Translations under genes and position numbers: made by a program | Shown: piece after piece, positions 52,355-61,961 of the stretch | How the letters are laid out: each line of letters begins with the position of its first letter | Numbering within the stretch: the stretch's first letter is position 1 | The notes under the pieces: generated by a model | Database searches by the model: none | What the model saw: only the letters and a program-made list of their open reading frames with translations | Told to the model about the DNA's origin: nothing | DNA from: Rhodospirillaceae bacterium | Lineage (GTDB): Bacteria; Pseudomonadota; Alphaproteobacteria; Rhodospirillales; Rhodospirillaceae | Assembly: GCA_018666155.1 (NCBI GenBank) | Contig: JABJAH010000018.1 | Location: forward strand, 1 to 64,000 | Direction of reading: 5' to 3' | DNA: 64,000 nt

Positions 52355-53126
52355 TAACGGTCGTTATAGTCGCCTGATCTGAACACAAGGCACAGCCCGG
52401 GTCGGGCTTGACCTTGACCATCCGTGTCGACAGATCAAGCGCGTCATAGATCAAGAGACGGCCCGCCATACTGTCTCCAATACCCAATATCTCTTTGAGT
52501 GCTTCCGTGGCCTGCAAAGACCCCATCACACCGGCCACAGCGCCGAGGATGCCGGCCTGCTCACAGGTCCAAACGTCGTCGGGTGCCGGTGGCTCTGGGT
52601 GTAGGCACCGGTAACAGGGGCCGCCCGCATGGGGCTTATAGGTTGAGAGCTGTCCATCAAACCGCAACACGGCGGCAGAGACCAATGTCTTCTTCTCAAA
52701 AAAGCAGGCGTCATTAATGAGAAACCGGGTCTCGAAGTTGTCGCTGCCGTCAGCGACCACATCATACCCGCTGATTAGGCTGCGGGCGTTGGCGGCGGTC
52801 AGCCTCTCCTTGTGAGGAATAATTTTAACACCAGGGTTTATGGCGTGCGCGCCTTCCGTTGCGCTGTCCACTTTGGACACCCCGACATGCGCCGTCGTGT
52901 GCAGCACCTGACGTTGCAGATTGGAGATATCGACAGTGTCGTCGTCGACAACACCAATGGTCCCAACACCTGCGGCCGTAAGATATTGAATGAGCGGCGA
53001 CCCCAGCCCCCCGGCTCCGATGACAAGCACCTTCGCGGCCAGTAATTTTTCCTGGCCGTCCGCGCCCACTTCTTTCAAATGAATATGGCGGGCGTAGCGT
53101 TCAATTTGGTCTTCTGAAAGGCTCAT
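52347..53126 (-). CDS. moeB: Molybdopterin-synthase adenylyltransferase / ThiF family protein
   Basis: 259 residues of the E1-like fold: VLVIGAGGLGSPLIQYLTAA binds ATP, DDDTVDISNLQRQVLH follows, and VADGSDNFETRFLIND, CYRCLHPEPPAPDDVWTC and CALCSDQA provide zinc-binding cysteines and the candidate catalytic Cys in WTCEQAGILG. It adenylates the C-terminus of MoaD or ThiS-like carrier proteins. MoeB and ThiF cannot be told apart from this alone. Followed by dut on the same strand. Confidence 0.9.
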   Translation of the reverse strand: MSLSEDQIERYARHIHLKEVGADGQEKLLAAKVLVIGAGGLGSPLIQYLTAAGVGTIGVVDDDTVDISNLQRQVLHTTAHVGVSKVDSATEGAHAINPGVKIIPHKERLTAANARSLISGYDVVADGSDNFETRFLINDACFFEKKTLVSAAVLRFDGQLSTYKPHAGGPCYRCLHPEPPAPDDVWTCEQAGILGAVAGVMGSLQATEALKEILGIGDSMAGRLLIYDALDLSTRMVKVKPDPGCALCSDQATITTVTA

Positions 53127-53144
53127 GAATGCGCTCGGTTCAGG

Positions 53145-53600
53145 TCAGCCGGTACCGGTTGAACCAAACCCGCCCGCGCCGCGCATTGTGTCTGGAAGCT
53201 CAGAGACCTCTTCCAATGTGGCGCGGGTAACGGGGGCAATGAGCATCTGGGCGATGCGTTCGCCGCGGGTGATCTCAAACGCTGCTTTGCCATGGTTGAT
53301 CAAAATGACTTTCACTTCGCCGCGATAGTCCGCGTCAATGGTGCCCGGTGTGTTGAGCACGGTGACGCCATGCTTTGCGGCCAACCCAGATCGTGGCCGA
53401 ACCTGCGCTTCATGACCGGTCGGTAACGCCATGGATAAGCCAGTTGGCACCAGAGCATGCTCTCCCGGCGCCAGTGTGACCGGCGCGTCAACGGCGGCAT
53501 AAAGATCCATCCCCGCGGCATCGTCGGTTTGATAGGAGGGCAGTGGCAGGTCGGCCCCATGGGGCAAACGCTTAATGGCAACAGGAACGGTACTGGGCAT
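53145..53600 (-). CDS. dut: dUTP diphosphatase
   Basis: 151 residues from the ATG at 53600, where the family begins ([20 protein letters not shown]); the frame runs 22 codons upstream without a match. All five trimeric dUTPase motifs are visible: [42 protein letters not shown] and the C-terminal GFGSTG. It hydrolyses dUTP to dUMP. Lies between moeB and coaBC on the same strand. Confidence 0.97.
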   Translation of the reverse strand: MPSTVPVAIKRLPHGADLPLPSYQTDDAAGMDLYAAVDAPVTLAPGEHALVPTGLSMALPTGHEAQVRPRSGLAAKHGVTVLNTPGTIDADYRGEVKVILINHGKAAFEITRGERIAQMLIAPVTRATLEEVSELPDTMRGAGGFGSTGTG

Positions 53601-53628
53601 GGTGTCTCTTATTTCTGAAATCGGGGGG

Positions 53629-54831
53629 CTAAGATTTATTGATGTGATCGGCGATGTGAGTCGCAAGCCGTTCAGCGACAGCTTGCTTGCTCAGGGTTGG
53701 CCAGCTATCGGCGCCGTCTTCTGTAATGAGATGCACGGTATTGCTGTCACCGCCAAATCCGGCAGAGACATCGTTGGCAACAATCCAATCGCAATTCTTT
53801 GCATTGCGTTTCGCGCTGCCATTGTCGATGACGTTTTCGGTCTCCGCCGCGAAACCGATCACCAAGTGGGGCCGGTCTTTGCCGGCCTTGGCAAGTGTCG
53901 CAAGGATATCTGGGTTTTCCGTCAGGCTCAGTGCAGGGGGCGTATCGCCGGTTTTTTTGATCTTTGATGTGGTGGAGTCAGCAACCCGCCAATCTGCGAC
54001 AGCGGCCGCACACACAGCGATATCAAACGGCTTGGCGGCGGTGCAGGCGGTCAGCATTTGCTCGGCGGTTTCAACAGCCGTTACCGTGACTCCAGCCGGA
54101 TCGGGTTCTTGCGTGGGCCCAGAGACCAAAGTGACTTTGGCACCTAAATCTGCCAACGCTGCGGCAATGGCATGCCCCTGCTTGCCCGACGAGCGGTTGG
54201 CAATGTAACGCACCGGATCAATGGGTTCGTGGGTTGGCCCGCTGGTTACCAGTGCGGACTGTCCTGACAACGGGCCGTGCTCGCGGCGAGACTTAAAAAA
54301 GCCATCAAGGGCAGCGACGATGTCGGCGACTTCGGCCATGCGGCCGTTACCAACTTCACCGCACGCCATATCTCCTGCGCCGGGGCCGACAATGTGAATG
54401 CCTCTGTCCAGAAGTGTTGCGAGATTGGCTTGCGTCGCTGCGTGCTCCCACATCATCACATTCATCGACGGTGCAATCATGACCGGTTTGTCGGTGGCCA
54501 GGAGTGCCGTCGTCGCCAAGTCATCAGCCATGCCATAGGCCATCTTCGCCATGATGTTCGCCGTCGCCGGTGCAACAAGAACAATGTCTGCTTCACGACT
54601 TAAATTGATGTGCCCCATCTCGCTTTCGTCGGTCAGGGAGAAAAGGTCCTGAAAGACCTTGTCTCCGGACAGGGCAGCCAGACTCATAGGGGTAACAAAC
54701 TGGGCGCCAGACTCAGTGAGAACGCAACGCACAGCGGCGCCCCGCTCGCGCAGGCGGCGGATCAGGTCTGGTACCTTCACGGCGGCAATGCCACCTGAAA
54801 CAATTAAGAGTATGCGTCGGTTCTCAAGCAC
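53629..54831 (-). CDS. coaBC: Phosphopantothenoylcysteine decarboxylase / phosphopantothenate-cysteine ligase
   Basis: About 400 residues. CoaC half: [13 protein letters not shown], the catalytic His in [33 protein letters not shown] and the Cys in [13 protein letters not shown]. CoaB half: [33 protein letters not shown] and [10 protein letters not shown]. It makes 4'-phosphopantetheine in coenzyme A synthesis. The GTG at 54831 has AGGAAGG about 8 bases upstream and leads into the conserved start; the frame also allows an ATG at 54870. Neighbours ubiB and dut are usual. Confidence 0.96.
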   Translation of the reverse strand: MLENRRILLIVSGGIAAVKVPDLIRRLRERGAAVRCVLTESGAQFVTPMSLAALSGDKVFQDLFSLTDESEMGHINLSREADIVLVAPATANIMAKMAYGMADDLATTALLATDKPVMIAPSMNVMMWEHAATQANLATLLDRGIHIVGPGAGDMACGEVGNGRMAEVADIVAALDGFFKSRREHGPLSGQSALVTSGPTHEPIDPVRYIANRSSGKQGHAIAAALADLGAKVTLVSGPTQEPDPAGVTVTAVETAEQMLTACTAAKPFDIAVCAAAVADWRVADSTTSKIKKTGDTPPALSLTENPDILATLAKAGKDRPHLVIGFAAETENVIDNGSAKRNAKNCDWIVANDVSAGFGGDSNTVHLITEDGADSWPTLSKQAVAERLATHIADHINKS

Positions 54832-54924
54832 GATTTTGTGCCTTCCTGGGACAGGCCCTTCTAGGGCCATTCATTTGCGCGGGACTCTATACGAAACTGG
54901 GTCCTGCCGTCACCTCGGCCTTGT

Positions 54925-56469
54925 TTAGGTGGAAAGCCAAAGCAGCAGTGCCCCGGCCGCTATCGCCCAGGGCCACCAGTTCAGACGGGATTGGCCGGGC
55001 GGGCCACCTCTGATGGCGGCGGCTGTTTCCGGGTCTAGTTTTAGGCCGTGTTGGCGAATCTGTCGGGTGGCCGCATCCACGCTATCAATCAGGCGCGGCA
55101 GCTTTTCTAGGGTCGTTGCGGCATCGGAGACGGCGTCTCGAATGCGTCCTTCGGGCCCGAGTTCTTGAACCATCCACTCTTCTATTAGAGGGCGTGCGAG
55201 TTCCCACATATTAACGTTGGGTGCAAGCGCCCGTCCGACCCCCTCGGCCAGCAACATGCTTTTTTGCAGCAATAACAATTGCGGCTGGGTTTGCATCTCA
55301 AAGGTTTCGGTGATTTGGAACAATTGGCCAAGCAGCCGCGCCAAAGAAATTTCGTTGAACGGTTTTCCAAGAATAGGCTCGGCGATAGAGCGGCAAGCCT
55401 GGGCGAAGGCCCCGACATCTTTTGTCGTGGGGACAAAGCCGGCTTCCATATGAATTTCGGCGACGCGGGTGTAGTCGCGCGTCAAGAACCCGAGGAGCAT
55501 TTCTCCCAGATGTCGGCGTGTCCGGGAATCGACTCGCCCCATAATGCCAAAGTCGATCGCGATGAGAGTCCCGTCATCGGCCACGAACAAATTACCCGGG
55601 TGCATATCGGCATGAAAAAAGCCGTGATGAAAAACCATGCGGAAAAAGACTTCCGCGGAGGTTCGCACCAATTCGACGGGGTCTAGTCCGAGAGCGACAA
55701 TATCGTCTGGTTGATCGACTCGAGCGCCGGAGACCCGCTCAAGGGTCAGCACATGTTCAGAGGTGCGCTGCCAGTCCACCACAGGAATTCGGAACCGTGG
55801 TTCGTCTGCGAAGTTTTCTCTCAACTCTTCGGCTGCCGCGGCTTCAAACCTCAGATCCATCTCAATCCGAACGGACTCTTCAAAGGTCTGAACGGTTTCG
55901 ATGGGTTTAAGACGACGCAACTTCGGCTGCGTCCGTTCAACCGACTCGGCCAGCCAGTAGAAGAGATCAATGTCGCGGGCGAAGGCTTCGCGTATACCCG
56001 GCCGTAGAATTTTTACGGCGACGTCATCTCCAGCGGTCGTTGTCGCAAAATGAACTTGCGCAATGGAGGCGGCTGCGACGGGTGTTGGGTCGATGGACTC
56101 AAACAGGGCATCGGTGCCGCCATCAAAATCAGACGCGATGATCTTGGTCGCGTCGTTGAAAGCGAAGGGCGGCAGACGGTCTTGCAGATTTGTGAGGTCG
56201 TCGGTGATCTCTTGGCCGAGCAGATCCGGTCGCGTTGATAGGGCTTGCCCCAGTTTGATGAAGGTGGGGCCGAGAGACGTTAAGGCCGCAGCAAGACGTT
56301 GGCCTGGCCGTTGCGCGCTCAGGGCCGGGTTTGGCTTCGCGGTGAGGCGAACAAGCTTGGCCAGTGTTCTGCCTTCGGCGTAGCCCTCAAACAAAAACAA
56401 CGCATCGTGTTTTGCGAGGGTGCGCCCAATGGCAAACAAGCGGCTCAGGTTACGGATCGTACGAATCAT
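54925..56469 (-). CDS. ubiB: Ubiquinone biosynthesis regulatory protein kinase UbiB
   Basis: 514 residues of the ABC1/ADCK/UbiB family. Hallmarks are FIKLGQALSTRPD (KxGQ), AAASIAQVHFAT, VAVKILRPGI (the Lys that would bind ATP), HADMHPGNLFVADD, and AIDFGIMGR. The C-terminus has one transmembrane helix (WWPWAIAAGALLLWLS), as in bacterial UbiB. It supports ubiquinone synthesis at the inner membrane. Located between ubiE and coaBC. Confidence 0.96.
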   Translation of the reverse strand: MIRTIRNLSRLFAIGRTLAKHDALFLFEGYAEGRTLAKLVRLTAKPNPALSAQRPGQRLAAALTSLGPTFIKLGQALSTRPDLLGQEITDDLTNLQDRLPPFAFNDATKIIASDFDGGTDALFESIDPTPVAAASIAQVHFATTTAGDDVAVKILRPGIREAFARDIDLFYWLAESVERTQPKLRRLKPIETVQTFEESVRIEMDLRFEAAAAEELRENFADEPRFRIPVVDWQRTSEHVLTLERVSGARVDQPDDIVALGLDPVELVRTSAEVFFRMVFHHGFFHADMHPGNLFVADDGTLIAIDFGIMGRVDSRTRRHLGEMLLGFLTRDYTRVAEIHMEAGFVPTTKDVGAFAQACRSIAEPILGKPFNEISLARLLGQLFQITETFEMQTQPQLLLLQKSMLLAEGVGRALAPNVNMWELARPLIEEWMVQELGPEGRIRDAVSDAATTLEKLPRLIDSVDAATRQIRQHGLKLDPETAAAIRGGPPGQSRLNWWPWAIAAGALLLWLST

Positions 56470-56517
56470 TGAGGTCGAATCAATTTTCTAAAGGGTGAGT
56501 GCCGGTGATTGGCCCGT

Positions 56518-57291
56518 TTATAATCGCCACCCGGAATGGATGGCCGCAATTCCGCCAGCCAGATTGCGATAGCTGACGCGACCAAACCCGGCGTCCCCCA
56601 TCATGTCGACCAATCTGTCTTGCTCCGGGAACTGGCGAATGCTTTCCGCCAAATATTGGTATGCTTCGCTGTCACCGGCCACCATTTGTCCGAGGCGGGG
56701 CAGAATTGAAAAGGAATAGGTGTCGTATAGCTTGTCCAATCCAGGCAGAACAACTTTGCTAAACTCAAGGCAGAGGAATCGGCCGCCGGGTTTTAGAACG
56801 CGCTTGGCTTCGCATAGGGCCGTTTGGATCTCGGTGACATTTCTCAATCCAAAGGCGATGGTGTAGGCATCGAAGTGCATGTCGGGAAACGGCAGGGACT
56901 CGGCATTGCCGACCGCCCAATCTAATCCACCAAGTTTACCTAAATCGAGGGCCCGGTCGCGGCCATGTTCCAGCATGGCCTGATTGATGTCGCAGACCGT
57001 CACCGATCCCGACTCTGCCCGTGGGCTCATTCGGTCAAGGAGACGAAAGGCGATGTCGCCTGTTCCGCCTGCAACGTCAACGATCGACCAGTCAGCCCGG
57101 GGGGCGAGCCAGTCGGCCATCGCATCCTTCCATAACCGGTGAACGCCACCGCTCATGAGATCGTTCATAAGGTCATACTTTGGGGCCACGGCGTCGAACA
57201 CGGCGCGGACCCGCCCAGCCTTCTCCGCCGCGGCGACGGTCTCGAACCCGAAATGGGTCGCGTTTTCAGGCGTTTGTACGTCGATGCTCAT
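56518..57291 (-). CDS. ubiE: Ubiquinone/menaquinone C-methyltransferase UbiE
   Basis: 257 residues. [38 protein letters not shown] (SAM motif I), [20 protein letters not shown] and [20 protein letters not shown] are the family's ordered motifs, and the C-terminal [15 protein letters not shown] is diagnostic. It C-methylates the quinone ring. ATG at 57291, divergent from mutM about 105 bp away, upstream of ubiB. Confidence 0.98.
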   Translation of the reverse strand: MSIDVQTPENATHFGFETVAAAEKAGRVRAVFDAVAPKYDLMNDLMSGGVHRLWKDAMADWLAPRADWSIVDVAGGTGDIAFRLLDRMSPRAESGSVTVCDINQAMLEHGRDRALDLGKLGGLDWAVGNAESLPFPDMHFDAYTIAFGLRNVTEIQTALCEAKRVLKPGGRFLCLEFSKVVLPGLDKLYDTYSFSILPRLGQMVAGDSEAYQYLAESIRQFPEQDRLVDMMGDAGFGRVSYRNLAGGIAAIHSGWRL

Positions 57292-57396
57292 GATGGTGGG
57301 GAGCTTAAACGAAGCGCCTAAGGTGAACCATCCCTATAACCTTACGCCTCCGCAGGGCCTCGACAAACCGGGATGTCCTAGCGCAGTCTCCGCCGC

Positions 57397-58233
57397 ATGC
57401 CTGAGTTACCCGAAGTAGAAACCACCTGCCGTGGCCTGGCGACGGTCCTTGAGGGTCGGCGGCTGACCAACGTCGAGGTCAGGCGTCCCAACATGCGCAT
57501 TCCGTTCCCGAAAGGATTGGCCGACCTCTTAACGGGCCGCACCATCGAGCGCATTGCCCGGCAGGCTAAGTATATATGTATGCATCTCGATGACGGGCAG
57601 GTCGCGCTGGCTCATCTCGGGATGTCCGGCCGGATGACCATTACACAACCGGAGACACAACCGGGAAAACACGATCACGTTGTCTTTGATACGGACGATG
57701 GGACTCGTGTGTTGTTTAATGATCCCCGCCGGTTTGGGCTCCTGACCCTCACGACCGAAGACGATCTTTCGACCCACAAGCTGCTGGCGCGCATGGGCCC
57801 CGACCCTCTTGGAAACAGCTTTAACGCCGCTGTTTTATCGGCGGCGCTTAAAGGGAAAGGCACCTCAATTAAGGCGGCCCTCCTTGATCAACGGGTGGTT
57901 GCTGGCCTCGGTAATATTTATGTGTGTGAAGCCTTGTTTCGCGCTGGTATATCGCCCCGTCGCAAAGCCAGTACGGTGAGCGGTAAGCGTGCTGACCGTC
58001 TGGTCCCGGTCATTAAAGATGTCCTGATGGAGGCCATTGCTGCTGGTGGTTCGACCTTGCGAGACTATGCTCAACCATCTGGCGAGTTGGGATATTTCAA
58101 GTTCAGTTGGAACGTCTACGGACGAGAGGGAAAACCTTGTTCCTGCGATTCAGACGGAAAAAAGGATATCCTCGTAAAACGAATCGTTCAGGCTGGGCGA
58201 TCCACTTTCTTTTGTTCTAGGTGCCAAAGATGA
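57397..58233 (+). CDS. mutM: Formamidopyrimidine-DNA glycosylase (Fpg)
   Basis: 278 residues. The N-terminal PELPEVET starts right after the Met, as required since Pro2 is the nucleophile and Glu3 the acid. AHLGMSGR, FNDPRRFG and ALLDQRVVAGLGNIYVCEAL follow, and the C-terminal zinc finger CSCDSDGKK ... FFCSRCQR closes the protein. It removes 8-oxoguanine and formamidopyrimidines. Its stop overlaps the next gene's ATG (ATGA). Confidence 0.98.
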   Translation: MPELPEVETTCRGLATVLEGRRLTNVEVRRPNMRIPFPKGLADLLTGRTIERIARQAKYICMHLDDGQVALAHLGMSGRMTITQPETQPGKHDHVVFDTDDGTRVLFNDPRRFGLLTLTTEDDLSTHKLLARMGPDPLGNSFNAAVLSAALKGKGTSIKAALLDQRVVAGLGNIYVCEALFRAGISPRRKASTVSGKRADRLVPVIKDVLMEAIAAGGSTLRDYAQPSGELGYFKFSWNVYGREGKPCSCDSDGKKDILVKRIVQAGRSTFFCSRCQR

Positions 58234-58598
58234 AATACCGAACTGGGTTTATTTCAGCCGTCATTTTTACCTTTGCTCTGGGCGCCGCACCCAGTCGTGG
58301 AGCGGATGTTTTTGTCTACGGCTTTGAAGATTTACCCCTGATGGCGGGCCTGTCCCAGGTGGTCGGGAACAGCATCCTGTTTGACACACCCCAGGGCCGC
58401 ATTGTACAGGCCTCCGCGGTCGGCAAAGTTTCGCAGTCTGCAGTGCTCCAATTTTACTCTGAGACGCTGCCGCAGCTGGGATGGACGATTGTCGACGAAA
58501 CCGAATTTCACCGAGAAGGCGAAACGTTAAGAGTTGAATTCACGACCCAGGATCAAAAGTTAGAAGTCCGGTTTCTCGTGGAGCCAACGGCAAACTAA
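58230..58598 (+). CDS. Exported hypothetical protein following mutM
   Basis: 122 residues from an ATG inside the mutM stop. A signal peptide (TGFISAVIFTFALGAAPSRG) is followed by a small domain with DLPLMAGLSQV, FDTPQGRIVQASA and FYSETLPQLGWTIVDETEF, a pattern seen in other alphaproteobacterial proteins encoded next to mutM. Function unknown. Translation is coupled to that of a DNA repair enzyme, yet the product is exported. Confidence 0.8.
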   Translation: MKYRTGFISAVIFTFALGAAPSRGADVFVYGFEDLPLMAGLSQVVGNSILFDTPQGRIVQASAVGKVSQSAVLQFYSETLPQLGWTIVDETEFHREGETLRVEFTTQDQKLEVRFLVEPTAN

Positions 58599-58664
58599 TA
58601 GTCACTCGCTTTCTCGACACCCACTTACACTCAAGTACTCATCACTCAAGGACACCTGTTTCCA

Positions 58665-59441
58665 ATGGCTTACGAAAACATTCTCGTCGAAACCCGCGGC
58701 CACGTCGGCCTCATCACGTTAAACCGGCCGAAGGCACTCAACGCCCTGTCGTCTGGTCTCGTGGCTGATCTTGGCCAAGCCTTGGATGGCTTTGAGGATG
58801 ATGACGGTGTGCGCGCCATTGTCATCACAGGTAGTGAGAAGGCGTTTGCGGCGGGAGCCGATATCAAGGAAATGGCCGACAAGACGTTTGTCGATTGCTA
58901 CGTCGGCGAGTTCATCACCAAGGGGTGGGAGCGCATCACGACATGCCGCAAGCCGATCATCGCAGCGGTCGCGGGCTACGCGCTTGGCGGCGGCTGTGAG
59001 GTCGCCATGATGTGCGACATCATCCTGGCGGCAGACACTGCAAAGTTCGGTCAGCCGGAGATTACGTTGGGTATTATTCCAGGTGCCGGAGGCACCCAAC
59101 GCTTGACCCGTGCAGTGGGCAAAGCCAAGGCGATGGACATGGTCCTGACCGGACGGCAGATGGATGCGGGCGAAGCTGAGCGCGTCGGATTGGTCAGCCG
59201 GGTCGTCCCAGCCGATGACTTAATTGATGTCGCCATGAAGGCCGCCGAGCGCATTGCCGATATGTCGCTGCCCTCAGTGATGATGGCCAAGGAGTGTGTT
59301 AATCGCGCATTTGAGAGTTCGCTGGCCGAAGGTATTCGATTCGAACGCCGTATGTTCCACGCGACATTTGCCCTGGAAGATCAGAAAGAGGGCATGGCCG
59401 CATTCGTTGATAAGCGCCAACCCACCTTTAAACATCGTTAG
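58665..59441 (+). CDS. Enoyl-CoA hydratase
   Basis: 258 residues. Both catalytic glutamates are present: Glu112 in [13 protein letters not shown] and Glu132 in GQPEITLG; the oxyanion loop AAGADIKEM and [12 protein letters not shown] match canonical short-chain enoyl-CoA hydratases. It hydrates 2-trans-enoyl-CoA in beta-oxidation. Start at 58665. A crotonase gene between mutM and rpsT is a conserved arrangement in alphaproteobacteria. Confidence 0.95.
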   Translation: MAYENILVETRGHVGLITLNRPKALNALSSGLVADLGQALDGFEDDDGVRAIVITGSEKAFAAGADIKEMADKTFVDCYVGEFITKGWERITTCRKPIIAAVAGYALGGGCEVAMMCDIILAADTAKFGQPEITLGIIPGAGGTQRLTRAVGKAKAMDMVLTGRQMDAGEAERVGLVSRVVPADDLIDVAMKAAERIADMSLPSVMMAKECVNRAFESSLAEGIRFERRMFHATFALEDQKEGMAAFVDKRQPTFKHR

Positions 59442-59445
59442 AAAT

Positions 59446-59463
59446 TCAGGCGTTTTCGCCTGA
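59446..59463 (+). terminator. Perfect hairpin after the enoyl-CoA hydratase gene
   Basis: TCAGGCG, a TTTT loop, then CGCCTGA: a perfect 7-bp stem starting 4 bp after the stop codon. No U-tract follows, so termination would not be of the simple intrinsic kind. Confidence 0.5.
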
Positions 59464-59467
59464 GAGG

Positions 59468-59496
59468 TTGACGTCGGGGCGTGCCTTAACTATAAG
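59468..59496 (+). promoter_or_regulatory. rpsT: Sigma-70 promoter of rpsT
   Basis: TTGACG (59468-59473) and TATAAG (59491-59496) are separated by exactly 17 bp and lie 36 bp before the rpsT ATG. GC-rich DNA right after the -10 is typical of growth-rate regulated promoters. Confidence 0.75.
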
Positions 59497-59532
59497 GCGC
59501 GCCTTGATTCCCCGATTACACAGGATTGCCAA

Positions 59533-59799
59533 ATGGCCCACCATGCTTCGGCCAAGAAACGTATTCGTCGCAACGCCCACCGGTTTGAGATCAATCATGC
59601 CCGCATGGGACGGATACGCACATCTGTCAAAAAAGTAGAAGTGGCGATTGCTGCTGGGGATCAGGCAGCGGCCCAGGACGCGTTCAAAGAAGCCATGCCC
59701 GAATTGATGCGTGGCCGCACCAAGGGCATCTTGCATGCCAACACGGTGTCGAGAAGAATTTCGCGTCTGAACGCTCGCATTAAGGCGATGTCAGCCTAA
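59533..59799 (+). CDS. rpsT: 30S ribosomal protein S20
   Basis: 88 residues, basic and helical. The start [18 protein letters not shown] and the end [20 protein letters not shown] are diagnostic of S20, which binds 16S rRNA helices 9 and 44 and regulates assembly. A clear promoter precedes it. The position just upstream of dnaA is common in alphaproteobacteria. Confidence 0.98.
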   Translation: MAHHASAKKRIRRNAHRFEINHARMGRIRTSVKKVEVAIAAGDQAAAQDAFKEAMPELMRGRTKGILHANTVSRRISRLNARIKAMSA

Positions 59800-60234
59800 C
59801 CCTTCTCTGTCGTTAGCCCGTCGCCTGTGACCATCGTTTGAACACAGGCCCGAGAAGTTTTTCAATTCCATTTTTGTTATGTTGTGTCCTGAGGTTTTTG
59901 CAGGATACGGTTTGCGACATTCTAATTCTCGTGCGCGTTTGATCTTCACCTTACCCCACATGTAGGGCGAAAAGGCCGCCCTGTGGTTGCGTCAATCACC
60001 ACTTAGAATCGTGACTCGAACAAGTGATTTTCACAACAAACTGTCAAGCGATCTTTCGTCTTGTCTTTCAGTGTTTGAAGGCTAATGTTGATCACATCGC
60101 AGCCACCCGATTCTAACGCTCTCACTTAAAGAAGAGCTCGGTGATCGCGATAAAAAACGGACGTGCAACCACCCAGAGTCAATCGCGTGAGCTGAAAATT
60201 TTTGCGGGGGAATTTTCAGCGCCGCTGATCGTAT
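59800..60234 (+). promoter_or_regulatory. dnaA upstream region with four GANTC sites and a 10-bp inverted repeat
   Basis: 435 bases without a gene. Four CcrM-type GANTC sites occur at 60006-60010 (GAATC), 60013-60017 (GACTC), 60109-60113 (GATTC) and 60176-60180 (GAGTC). A perfect inverted repeat GCTGAAAATT / AATTTTCAGC at 60191-60220 has a loop containing GCGGGGG and ends 14 bases before the dnaA GTG. No perfect DnaA box was found here, so there is no evidence for an origin in this stretch. A promoter could not be fixed. Confidence 0.6.
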
Positions 60235-61662
60235 GTGGGAAAGACGACAAGGACGCCTAAGGTGAAACGAGGGGAAGTGGGATCGTCAGGTCACGCAGAG
60301 TGGCATCGCGTTAAACTCAGACTGAAACATGAATTCGGAGAGTCGGCTTACAAGAGCTGGGTCAATCCAATTGAGTTCGGTGGGTTCAATGACGGGGCGG
60401 TTAATTTAAAAGTTTCAACGCGCTTCATGCGCGATTGGGTTCTAACCCATTACGCTGATCGTATTCGGGCGTTGTGGAGTGGTGAGAACGCTGATGTTCG
60501 TCGCGTCCTTGTTGACGTCGATGCGCCTGGTGCCACTAAGCTTGCTGACCCTGAAGCTCAAGCTTCACAAACCCCACCACCAACCCACAGACTGGTTGCG
60601 AACACGACGGCGTCCGGCGGCGACGTTTTGGCTGATTCCCTGTCCGCGCCTCTCGACGCCCGCTACACGTTTGATAATTTTGTCGTCGGCAAGCCGAACG
60701 AATTTGCTTATGCGGCAGCCCAGCGGGTTGCTGATTCTGACGACGTCAGTTTTAACCCCTTGTTTCTTTACGGTGGCGTCGGGCTGGGTAAGACCCATCT
60801 CATGCATGCTATTGCTTGGCAGATTCGATTGCGCTCACCGCAGCGCCGGGTCGTGTATCTGTCCGCCGAGAACTTTATGTACAGTTTCGTCCGGGCGCTT
60901 CGGAATCACGATACGGTGTCGTTCAAAGAACAGTTCCGCTCTGCCGACGTGTTGATGATTGACGACGTTCAGTTCATATCCGGAAAAGATTCAACGCAAG
61001 AAGAGTTCTTCCACACGTTTAATGCGCTGGTCGACCAAGGCCGTCAGATCGTCCTATCCGCCGATAAGTCGCCGTCCGACCTTGAAGAGATCGGTGACCG
61101 TTTGCGTTCCCGCCTTTCCTCCGGCCTGGTTGCAGACCTACACCCGACCACCTTTGAACTGCGCCTTGGTATTCTGGACGCCAAAGCCGAGCAACTCGGC
61201 GTCATGGTGCCGCAGAAGGTGAAAGAATTTCTGGCCCATCGCATCACCTCGAATGTCAGAGAATTAGAAGGCGCGCTGACCCGCCTCAGCGCCAATGTCC
61301 AGCTGGTGGGTGGCGAAATTTCCCTCGAGCTGGCCCACACCCTGCTCCACGATCTCCTCCGAGCCCACGATCGCCGAGTGACGATGGACGAAATCCAGAA
61401 GCGGGTGGCCGAGCACTTCCAGATCCGGCTCTCTGATATGAGCTCCGCGCGACGATCCAGAACGGTTGCTCGCCCGCGCCAGATCGCCATGTATTTGTCG
61501 AAGCAGCTGACCTCCCGGTCCTTGCCGGAGATTGGTCGAGCCTTTGGTGGACGGGATCACACCACAGTCATCCATGCCGTACGCAAGGTTGAAGAGCTGA
61601 TGGCAGGGGACGTCGCTTTCGCCGAAGATGTCGATCTGCTCACCCGCATGCTCGAGAGCTGA
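60235..61662 (+). CDS. dnaA: Chromosomal replication initiator DnaA
   Basis: 475 residues. Domain I (WHRVKLRLKHEFGESAYKSW), a variable linker, then the AAA+ domain with YTFDNFVVGKPNEFAYAAA, Walker A GGVGLGKTH (180-188), Walker B MIDDVQFI, and the C-terminal DNA-binding domain with RSRTVARPRQIAMYLSKQLT and GGRDHTTVIHAVRKVEE, the DnaA-box signature. Start at a GTG at 60235; a GTG 27 bases downstream is also possible and the N-terminal 20 residues are not conserved. No Shine-Dalgarno is near the start; the G-rich loop of the upstream hairpin is the closest candidate. Confidence 0.97.
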   Translation: MGKTTRTPKVKRGEVGSSGHAEWHRVKLRLKHEFGESAYKSWVNPIEFGGFNDGAVNLKVSTRFMRDWVLTHYADRIRALWSGENADVRRVLVDVDAPGATKLADPEAQASQTPPPTHRLVANTTASGGDVLADSLSAPLDARYTFDNFVVGKPNEFAYAAAQRVADSDDVSFNPLFLYGGVGLGKTHLMHAIAWQIRLRSPQRRVVYLSAENFMYSFVRALRNHDTVSFKEQFRSADVLMIDDVQFISGKDSTQEEFFHTFNALVDQGRQIVLSADKSPSDLEEIGDRLRSRLSSGLVADLHPTTFELRLGILDAKAEQLGVMVPQKVKEFLAHRITSNVRELEGALTRLSANVQLVGGEISLELAHTLLHDLLRAHDRRVTMDEIQKRVAEHFQIRLSDMSSARRSRTVARPRQIAMYLSKQLTSRSLPEIGRAFGGRDHTTVIHAVRKVEELMAGDVAFAEDVDLLTRMLES

Positions 61663-61961
61663 ATACAGCCATCCAGCGTGGGAGATTGGAGACCTTCTGT
61701 GGCCCTCCGAGACGGCCCTCAGCTAGCCCTTTTCGCTACCCTCAGGGTATCCCTGTGATATACTGAATACCCTGTCGCGCGGTGGTGGATTCTCCACTTG
61801 TCGCGCCTCTCCCACAGTTTATTGACAGGGGCTCTGAAAGGGGCGCTTTTCCGCCATGTTTTGGGGCGGATGGCCGCTTCAAGAGAGGGAGACTCGCCGA
61901 GACCCGCAATGCGTTTCTGCTTCGCGGTCTTACTGTTGAACGCTAAAGAATACGGCCGCTT
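61663..61961 (+). promoter_or_regulatory. dnaA-dnaN spacer with an extended -10 box inside an inverted repeat
   Basis: Just under 300 bases without a gene. TGATATACT at 61756-61764 is an extended -10 (TGN-TATACT), and AGGGTAT (61744-61750) and ATACCCT (61767-61773) form an inverted repeat around it. A second candidate -35, TTGACA, is at 61822-61827 without a good -10. The spacer also carries GANTC sites. This suggests a dnaN promoter of its own. Confidence 0.5.

Noticed and set aside
59800-60234. Chromosome origin between rpsT and dnaA
   Set aside because: No perfect DnaA box cluster or AT-rich unwinding element was seen; in many alphaproteobacteria the origin is not beside dnaA.
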